Origin: Rhizobium sp. Q54
Lineage (GTDB): Bacteria > Pseudomonadota > Alphaproteobacteria > Reyranellales > Reyranellaceae
Assembly: GCA_945903635.1 (NCBI GenBank)
Contig: CAMDOT010000001.1
Span: 24,780 to 88,779, forward strand
DNA: 64,000 bases
Direction of reading: 5' to 3'
Part shown: positions 57,956 through 64,000 of the stretch, piece after piece
Numbering within the stretch: the stretch's first letter is position 1
Layout of the letters: each line of letters begins with the position of its first letter
Position numbers and translations under genes: made by a program
The notes under the pieces: generated by a model
Databases searched by the model: none
Told to the model about the DNA's origin: nothing
The model's input: the letters and a program-made list of their open reading frames with translations, nothing else

Positions 57956-58327
57956 ATGGCGCTCAAGGTACGCAAGAACAAGTCACCCGCCACGCCGCCC
58001 ACCTGCCCGGTCGGCGAATGCATGGCGCTTCTTGGTGGTGCGTGGACGCCCAACGTCGTGTGGTACCTCAGCGGCGGGCCACGCCGCTTCGGCGAACTGC
58101 GGATCGACATCCCGCCGATCTCGCCCAAAATGCTGAGCGCGCGACTGAAAGCTCTCGAAGCGAAAGGTGTCGTTCAAAGAATTGTCGTTCCGACATCACC
58201 GCCGTCCGTCGAATATTCGCTGACGGAATTGGGCCGCGAACTCGTGCCCGCCATAAGCGCGATCGTGGAAATCGGCCTGAAGCTGAAAAACAGGCCGCGC
58301 AACGGCAAGGGCCTTCGCCGCGCCTAA
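57956..58327 (+). CDS. HxlR-family transcriptional regulator
   Basis: 123 residues. The HxlR winged helix appears as CPVGECMALLGGAWTPNVVWYLSGGPRRFGELRIDIPPISPKMLSARLKALEAKGVVQRIVVPTSPPSVEYSLTELGREL. The cysteine before MALLGGAW is at the position used for aldehyde or redox sensing in some HxlR proteins (CPV). It diverges from the NTF2-like gene. Confidence 0.9.
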   Translation: MALKVRKNKSPATPPTCPVGECMALLGGAWTPNVVWYLSGGPRRFGELRIDIPPISPKMLSARLKALEAKGVVQRIVVPTSPPSVEYSLTELGRELVPAISAIVEIGLKLKNRPRNGKGLRRA

Positions 58328-58819
58328 AGTCGCCGAGGCGATGGGCGTTTCCGCCGACGCGGTGACTAACTAGGAGAAAGGCAGAACGGAACGCGGGGAA
58401 GCCCAGTTCAGGCCAGCCACGGCGTGCCTCAGCTACGATCCCACACCCGAGCACTGGAACGCATCAAAATGCCGAGGCCGCCGCCCTTGCGGGACTGTAT
58501 TCCCTGAAGCACCGGCGCTAGAGGCGCTGAACGCCAATTGCCCGGAATGACAGGCCCACCTCGGATCTCGACGACGGGGCGCCTATAGCTAGAACCATTG
58601 CTGGACTTGAATAGCAAATACATGTTCGCGGCATCAACCCATGTGCATCAGGCCGTCGAGTACCTGATGCCTAACTAGCCCGAGATCCCGCCCATGTGGG
58701 GGCTTTTTAAGGGGGCCGCGCGTAGATCCGCTATGTCAGATCCCTTCATTTTGTACCGTATGCAATCAGCGATTGAAAATTTGACCAACTAGCAGGATGC
58801 TTGTCCTGGGGGAAATGAC
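58328..58819. other. Non-coding or degenerate stretch with terminator-like structures
   Basis: No protein is supported in these 492 bases. A perfect 8-bp inverted repeat GCATCAGG/CCTGATGC stands at 58645-58670, followed near 58676-58710 by AGCCC...GGGCTTTTT, a terminator-like signal. From about 58600 the sequence becomes visibly less GC-rich, marking the left side of an islet that extends to 59.9 kb. Confidence 0.5.
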
Positions 58820-59698
58820 ATGCCTGATAGCCATGGCGGGGACTGGCATTTTGGCCGATTGATCTTAATTGCCATCTTCTCGGCACTGATCGGCTTGCTC
58901 TTCGATGTCTTCGGTGTCCGAGGATTCATCGGTACCTTCGCAAAAGTCTTCATACAGGAAGCGGCCAAAGAAGTGATTGAAAAAGGCGTAACGCCCGCGC
59001 CGCGCAAAACCGATACAACCTTCGACCAAGACCGTCAGCGCGAGCGGGATCGTCAGCGAGCACAAGAAGAACAAGACCAGCGAAAGGTAGCAGCGCAGCG
59101 AGCAGCCGAGGAAGCGGAGAAACGTTTGCGAGAAGCAGAACAAGCTGCCGCAGAGGAGCGTCGACGCGCCGCTGAGGCTGATCGGCGGCGAATCGAAATT
59201 GAGATCGAACAGGAGCGCCAGCGCCGAGCCGCTGTTGAACGACAGCAAAAGGAGGCGGAGGAAAGACGCCGGATCGAGGACGAACGCCGGCGCCAAGAAG
59301 CCGAAAGACGTCAGAACGAAGCAGAAGAGCGACGTCGCGCCGAAGAGGCCCGGTACTTCATGTTCAAGATATGCAACCACACCCCGGTCGCGGTCGCAGT
59401 CGCGGTCGAGTATTTCTCGCCACCTGACCGAGATCGGGTCGTCAAGGGTTGGATACGTCTTCAGCCAGGCAATTGCTCCACTCCCGAACGATTCCTTAAG
59501 GGAGACTTCTCATTTTATGCTAACGAAGTCGGCGGGAGAAACGAATGGCGTGGTTCATCGCCGATCTGTGTGGAATTCCCTGGCCCGTTCACGCGAGTCC
59601 GAGGCGGCGGTTCTCAGTGTGCGCCAAACACGCTTAGATATTTCACAACCCAGCGCGTCACCGATCCCGAGTTGAACATCAACTTGAACTACCGCTAG
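58820..59698 (+). CDS. Membrane-anchored coiled-coil protein with C-terminal DUF1036 domain
   Basis: 292 residues. A membrane segment (LILIAIFSALIGLLFDVFGV, residues 14-33) is followed by a long, extremely charged Arg/Glu/Gln/Ala coiled coil (about residues 68-176). A C-terminal domain from 178 (YFMFKICNHTPVAVAVAVEYFSP, GWIRLQPGNCST, SSPICVEFPGPF, SQCAPNTLRYF) matches DUF1036, with four cysteines. Codon use is less GC-rich than its neighbours, a sign of transfer. The combination of anchor, stalk and DUF1036 is unusual. Function unknown; sensor or surface attachment are guesses. Confidence 0.75.
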   Translation: MPDSHGGDWHFGRLILIAIFSALIGLLFDVFGVRGFIGTFAKVFIQEAAKEVIEKGVTPAPRKTDTTFDQDRQRERDRQRAQEEQDQRKVAAQRAAEEAEKRLREAEQAAAEERRRAAEADRRRIEIEIEQERQRRAAVERQQKEAEERRRIEDERRRQEAERRQNEAEERRRAEEARYFMFKICNHTPVAVAVAVEYFSPPDRDRVVKGWIRLQPGNCSTPERFLKGDFSFYANEVGGRNEWRGSSPICVEFPGPFTRVRGGGSQCAPNTLRYFTTQRVTDPELNINLNYR

Positions 59699-59722
59699 GT
59701 TCGTATAGGCGCCCCTCCCTGA

Positions 59723-59896
59723 CATTTGCGGCCTGGCCACCGCCTCCGCCAGACCCTCTTTCGGGAGGAGCAACGCTCGATCATTGAAGCGATCTTCAAG
59801 CGCGTAACCGTCGGGAGAGACGAAGTCTCTATCGTCCTTTTGGTCTCTAGAGACTCTGAGATGCCGTCGGATGGGCAACGCACAAACAGCGTTTAG
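59723..59896 (+). pseudogene. C-terminal remnant of a serine-recombinase-like gene
   Basis: The frame 59723-59896 lacks a start and reads LFREEQRSIIEAIFKRVTVG then RDEVSIVLLVSR before stopping. The pattern EEQR..I....F.RVTVG.DEV.I matches the tail of large serine recombinases of the resolvase/invertase superfamily. The catalytic N-terminus is absent. It ends 7 bases before the ccrM stop on the other strand. It contains the perfect palindrome GTCTCTAGAGAC (59843-59854) and AGAGAC-GAA-GTCTCT (59816-59830). Confidence 0.45.
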
Positions 59897-59903
59897 GTGC
59901 CCT

Positions 59904-61079
<1,176 letters not shown>

Positions 61080-61130
61080 GCGCGATGGGCGGGACATACC
61101 AGACCTAGGAGTGCGCGCTCCCTTGAGCCC

Positions 61131-61757
61131 TCAGGCCAGTTCCGCGGCAATCGCCTTCTTCACGCCCGGTCGCGCGGCCATGCGACGGCGGTGATCGACC
61201 ACACGCGGGATGCGCGCCGGATCGACGCCATCCTTCTCCAGCCACTGCGCCAGCGTGAAGAGATAGGGATCGCAGATCGTGTAGTGCTCGCCCATCACCC
61301 ACGGGCCCTTCAGCATCTCGCGCTCGATCAGCTCGAAGGCGCCGCCGACCGACTCGGGCACCTTGCGCTGCATGGCGGCGATCGAGGCCTTGTCGTCGGC
61401 ATCGACCCAGCGATGGCCGCGCATGCGGTGCGCGTGCGCCACGTGCAGGTGCGAGCAGAGATAGGAGTTGAAAGCCTGGACTTGGGCGAAGGCGAAGGGA
61501 TCGTCCATCAGCGCGAGCCGCGACGCCGGGAAGCTCTGCGCCACGAACGCCAACATCGCTGGCGTCTCGGTGAGGATGCCCCTGTCGGTAACCAGCGCCG
61601 GCACGCGCGCCTTGGGATTGACCTTGAGAAATTCTAGCGACTTCTGCTGCTCCTTGGCGAAGTCGACGCGCACCGTCGAATAGTCGGCACCGACCTCTTC
61701 CAGCACGATGTGGGTGGCGAGCGAGCAGGTGTGGGCGGCGTAGTAGAGTTTCAGCAC
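61131..61757 (-). CDS. Glutathione S-transferase family protein
   Basis: 208 residues. N-terminal thioredoxin-like domain: MLKLYYAAHTCSLATHIVLEEVGADYSTVRVDFAKE, KVNPKARVPALVTDRGILTETPAMLAF (the cis-Pro and ET motif), then an all-helical C-terminal domain (PYLFTLAQWLEKDGVDPARIPRV). Substrate unknown. It stands between ccrM and the VOC gene on the same strand. Confidence 0.93.
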   Translation of the reverse strand: MLKLYYAAHTCSLATHIVLEEVGADYSTVRVDFAKEQQKSLEFLKVNPKARVPALVTDRGILTETPAMLAFVAQSFPASRLALMDDPFAFAQVQAFNSYLCSHLHVAHAHRMRGHRWVDADDKASIAAMQRKVPESVGGAFELIEREMLKGPWVMGEHYTICDPYLFTLAQWLEKDGVDPARIPRVVDHRRRMAARPGVKKAIAAELA

Positions 61758-61777
61758 GGATCGTCTCCCCGGTCTCG

Positions 61778-62170
61778 TCAGACTTCGGCGTAGATTTCGA
61801 TGACGTTGCGCTCAGAGTCGCGAAAGAAGATCGCGCGGTGGCCCCAGGACGGGATGTCGCGCGGCGGGCCCATCATCTCGACGCCCTTGGCGTTCAACTC
61901 CGCCTGGCATTCGTCGATCTCGGGCGGCGAGACGCGAAAGGCGAGCTGCACCGACGCCGAGCCGGGAGCGCCCGGCCCGTCCTGGAAGACGCCCTCCAGG
62001 GTGCGCGACCGCAAGCAGAGGAGGCCCGAGCCGACGTGGAAGCTCACCCATCGGGGCGTCTCCCGCTCGATGCGGAACTTCATGACGTCGAGATAGAACT
62101 GCCGCGCGCGGACCAGGTCCTCGCAGAGGAGGACCACGTAGTCGAGATTTCGGATCGAATTGATGCCCAT
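61778..62170 (-). CDS. VOC-family (glyoxalase/bleomycin-resistance fold) protein
   Basis: 130 residues from the ATG at 62170 (MGINSIRNLDYVVLLCEDLVRARQFYLDVMKF). Two betaalphabeta modules: WVSFHVGSGLLCLRS and VQLAFRVSPPEIDECQAEL, ending RAIFFRDSERNVIEIYAEV with the conserved metal-ligand Glu. The upstream extension of the frame is not family-like. The substrate is unknown; neighbouring GST suggests detoxification, but that is only context. Confidence 0.88.
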   Translation of the reverse strand: MGINSIRNLDYVVLLCEDLVRARQFYLDVMKFRIERETPRWVSFHVGSGLLCLRSRTLEGVFQDGPGAPGSASVQLAFRVSPPEIDECQAELNAKGVEMMGPPRDIPSWGHRAIFFRDSERNVIEIYAEV

Positions 62171-62199
62171 GCCATCAGAGTAGCCGAGCAGGGCGATGA

Positions 62200-62814
62200 T
62201 TACATCGCCCGGAGAGGCGCGAAGCTCATACGATGATGAGGGGTCGGCCCTAGAAGCGTGAGGGCATCGAGATGCTGGGCGCTGCCGTAGCCGCGGTTGC
62301 TCTCCCAACCATAGCCGGGAAACGTCTCGGCGAGTTTCGTCATGTAGCGGTCGCGCGCCACCTTGGCGAAGATCGAGGCGGCCGCGATCGAGTAGGAGTG
62401 CGCGTCGCCGCCGACGATGGTCTCGGCGCGGCAGCCGAGTTGCGGCGGTGCGCGGTTGCCGTCGACCAGGACGACCTCGGGCTGCTCGGCCAACGCCTGC
62501 AGGGCACGGCGCATGGCGAGGAAGGTCGCCTGCAGAATGTTGATGCGGTCGATCTCCTCGACGCTGGCTTCCGCGATGGCGAACTGCACGACGCCGGAGA
62601 CGATCATCGCCTCATAGGCTTCCTCGCGTTGCTGGTGGCTGAGCTTCTTGGAATCATCGATCATGCGCAGGAGCTTCCGCGCCGCACGCGTGCGGTCGAT
62701 GACGGCGGCGGCGGCATAGACTGGCCCGGCCAGCGGTCCGCGCCCGGCTTCGTCGATGCCGGCCACTCGTCCCTCACAGCGCAGTTCGAATCGAAAGCTC
62801 GGCATTATCCCCAT
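62200..62814 (-). CDS. rnhB: Ribonuclease HII
   Basis: 204 residues. Catalytic acidic residues are in VAGIDEAGRGPLAGPVYAAAAV; DDSKKLSHQQREEAYEAM and ASIFAKVARDRYMTKLAETFPGYGWESNRGYGSAQH are family signatures. It removes ribonucleotides from DNA and R-loop RNA. ATG at 62814 or the one three codons later are both possible. It heads the minus-strand run toward ccrM. Confidence 0.96.
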   Translation of the reverse strand: MGIMPSFRFELRCEGRVAGIDEAGRGPLAGPVYAAAAVIDRTRAARKLLRMIDDSKKLSHQQREEAYEAMIVSGVVQFAIAEASVEEIDRINILQATFLAMRRALQALAEQPEVVLVDGNRAPPQLGCRAETIVGGDAHSYSIAAASIFAKVARDRYMTKLAETFPGYGWESNRGYGSAQHLDALTLLGPTPHHRMSFAPLRAM

Positions 62815-62835
62815 CGAGGCCGGCTAGACTGAGCC

Positions 62836-63378
62836 ATGTCCCTGATCGCCCGCATCATCGCCCAGGACCCTGTGGGTATGGAACAGCTCCGTGCCGTGCG
62901 GACGCTGGCGTTGCCGGACTGGTGTATTGCCGCGGGATTCGTGCGCAATCGCGTCTGGGACCACCTGCACGGCATCGTGCCGGCGCGACTACCTGTGGAT
63001 ATCGACGTGCTTTATTTCGATCCGAGCGACACCAGCACTGGGCGCGAAGTCGAGTTCGAGGCGAGACTCGGCTCGCTGCTTCCCCTGCCCTGGGAAGTCC
63101 GCAACCAGGCGCGCATGCACGTCGTGAAGAAGAGTTTCCCGCCGCACCGCGACACCGCCCACGCCATGACCTTCTGGCTGGAGACCGTGACTCCGGTCGG
63201 CGTTCGGCTGGAGGCCGACGACTCCCTCACGATCGTCGCCCCCCTCGGCATCGACGATCTCCTGAACCTGCGCTGCCGACCGACGGCATTCGGCCACGCG
63301 CGCCGCTCCGAGTACGACGAACGCATCGCGGCCAAGCGCTGGCGCGAACTGTGGCCAAAGGTGGAGTTCCTCGACTGA
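62836..63378 (+). CDS. Nucleotidyltransferase-like family protein
   Basis: 180 residues. LPDWCIAAGFVRNRVWDHLHGI and PVDIDVLYFDPSD are the pattern of the COG3575-type nucleotidyltransferase-fold family (acidic pair DxD in the second block), followed by HDT, MTFWLETVTPVGVRLE and GIDDLLNLRCRPTAF. The reaction is not known. It diverges from rnhB with 21 bases between. Confidence 0.85.
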   Translation: MSLIARIIAQDPVGMEQLRAVRTLALPDWCIAAGFVRNRVWDHLHGIVPARLPVDIDVLYFDPSDTSTGREVEFEARLGSLLPLPWEVRNQARMHVVKKSFPPHRDTAHAMTFWLETVTPVGVRLEADDSLTIVAPLGIDDLLNLRCRPTAFGHARRSEYDERIAAKRWRELWPKVEFLD

Positions 63379-63469
63379 TCAAAGCAAAGTTTCTCCGCTG
63401 CGTGCCTTCAGCGCATCAGTGCAGGGATTACGCCGCACGAGCCAAGACGATGGAATAGGCTTTTCCGTC

Positions 63470-63512
63470 GTCTCGACCGGAGCCGAGCGCAGCGAGGCGA
63501 AGTGGAGAGACC
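63470..63512. repeat. Purine-rich repeated-looking element next to the GIY-YIG gene
   Basis: Starts GTCTC and ends GAGACC, with GGAGCCGAGCGCAGCGAGG between; such sequence resembles dispersed intergenic elements of Alphaproteobacteria (GTCTCGACnGGAGC...GGAGAGACC). It directly precedes the left inverted repeat of the GIY-YIG unit. Confidence 0.4.
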
Positions 63513-63860
63513 TTGTCTTGACGAAAGGCCGTTAGATAATTTGTGCAGACAGATCGAGCCATTCTGGATTGGCTGCGCCGATCAAGGCAATCTTCTTCTC
63601 TCTCCGCCATTTTTTGAGTTGCTTCTCTCGCGCTATGGCATCGGGCGCTGTCTCATGGGACTCGATGTAGACCAGTCGAGTAATATTGTATTGCGCAGTA
63701 TGAATCGACATCCCGCGCCGATGCTCTTCCAGGCGCCGCCCCAAATCGGTGGTGACACCGATGTACAATGCTCGCCCGTTCGGGCTGGCGAGAATGTAGA
63801 CAACGGGCTGACGGACCATGCCGAAGGTCAGCAAATCGTGCGCGCCTAGACAAGGTCTCT
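63506..63860. mobile_element. GIY-YIG gene bounded by 13-bp perfect inverted repeats
   Basis: AGAGACCTTGTCT at 63506-63518 is the exact inverse of AGACAAGGTCTCT at 63848-63860. Between them lies only the GIY-YIG gene (63532-63819). The unit looks like a small mobile cassette or a gene nested in a repeat pair; whether it moves is unproven. A different reading is a very long-range RNA stem. Confidence 0.5.
63532..63819 (-). CDS. GIY-YIG nuclease family protein
   Basis: 95 residues from the ATG at 63819. VYILASPNGRALYIGVTTDLGRRLEEHRRG contains the GIY-YIG-type tyrosines and Arg; the conserved acidic residue and Lys follow in IAREKQLKKWRREKKIALI. This is the small single-domain UPF0213-like type, common in multiple copies. 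Function in the cell is not established. The gene lies inside a pair of inverted repeats. Confidence 0.9.
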   Translation of the reverse strand: MVRQPVVYILASPNGRALYIGVTTDLGRRLEEHRRGMSIHTAQYNITRLVYIESHETAPDAIAREKQLKKWRREKKIALIGAANPEWLDLSAQII

Positions 63861-63992
63861 TGTGTCTTTGAGATGAGGTAAACGCGGACCGGGTCGTGGC
63901 TGCTCGAACAGCCACGCCCCGGCGACGCGAAGACCGTAGGTCTCTTGGATACACTCCGTAGCGGAGCAAGGCTCTCGCGTCGTCATCTTCAT
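63846..63992 (-). CDS. Possible small ORF upstream of the GIY-YIG gene
   Basis: ATG at 63992 gives 48 residues (MKMTTREPCSATECIQETYG start, KDTRDLV end), stopping 27 bases before the GIY-YIG start and overlapping the right inverted repeat. It has no recognised domain. It may be a translated leader or chance; hairpins within it suggest a repeat rather than a gene. Confidence 0.3.
   Translation of the reverse strand: MKMTTREPCSATECIQETYGLRVAGAWLFEQPRPGPRLPHLKDTRDLV
63891..63966. repeat. Tandem small hairpins at the right end of the window
   Basis: CGTGGCTG-CTCGAA-CAGCCACG (63895-63902 with 63909-63916), extended by GGG/CCC across a bulged T, and CTCCG-TAG-CGGAG (63954-63966). They resemble REP-like palindromes; they sit just outside the GIY-YIG inverted repeats. 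Confidence 0.45.
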
Positions 63993-64000
63993 CAGCCCGA

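Noticed and set aside
58429..58623. A 64-codon minus-strand frame in the gap after hxlR
   Set aside because: No recognised pattern or ribosome site; the region looks non-coding.

Overview
The window is GC-rich and densely coded. Its gene content and order point to an alphaproteobacterium, probably of a Rhodospirillales/Reyranella-like lineage. The evidence is a ccrM-type adenine methyltransferase with GANTC sites upstream, the run aroQ-accB-accC-aat followed by convergent DUF2155/mlaD/NDUFA12-family genes, the alr-mlaE-mlaF and radA-cvpA-purF orders, mltG-fabF-acpP-fabG-fabD beside rpsF-rpsR-rplI, and DUF2794. The exact genus is inference. I see no tRNA, rRNA or CRISPR array.

Layout: (1) 1-5.4 kb: partial hpd diverging from a marR gene over a near-perfect palindrome; aroQ-accB-accC-aat on plus; a convergent block NDUFA12-like/mlaD/75-aa protein/DUF2155 on minus. 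(2) 5.4-9.7 kb: B12-dependent ribonucleotide reductase nrdJ, then an 18-residue lysine-rich ORF, several strong hairpins and a classic terminator. (3) 9.7-16 kb: an autoregulated tetR-MFP-RND efflux operon and a FemAB-like gene. (4) 16-27 kb: clpS-clpA, a secreted protein, a SPOR-tailed D,D-carboxypeptidase, and sugar-nucleotide genes pgm-ugd-galU. (5) 25.4-32.3 kb: a DnaJ-like membrane protein, mltG and the fab cluster on minus, with the S6-S18-L9 ribosomal operon diverging on plus and closed by a strong terminator. (6) 32-46 kb: a ferric ABC permease convergent with its binding protein (no ATPase here), cfa, dnaB, alr-mlaE-mlaF-pcm-like-radA, cvpA-purF and an SDR. (7) 46-50.5 kb: der-bamB-YfgM-like operon on minus, DUF2794 and a small lipoprotein. 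(8) 50.5-58.3 kb: a more accessory region with a 40-bp-arm palindromic repeat, two cupin-AraC paralogues each diverging from a putative target (homocysteine S-methyltransferase family; SAM methyltransferase), a CDF exporter, an ArsC-like protein, a TGTGACA-rich non-coding stretch, and an NTF2-like/HxlR divergent pair. (9) 58.3-59.9 kb: a less GC-rich islet holding a membrane-anchored coiled-coil DUF1036 protein and a serine-recombinase-like C-terminal remnant. (10) 59.9-64 kb: ccrM, GST, VOC protein, rnhB, a nucleotidyltransferase, and a GIY-YIG gene flanked by 13-bp inverted repeats.

How it fits together: most of the window is housekeeping (fatty-acid synthesis, envelope assembly and lipid transport, replication and repair, protein quality control). 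Mla lipid transport is split between mlaD near 4.8 kb and mlaEF near 39.5 kb. The parts least explained by known families are the lysine-rich mini-ORF with its hairpin train, the coiled-coil-DUF1036 islet, the TGTGACA cluster, and the GIY-YIG cassette. No complete defence system is visible.
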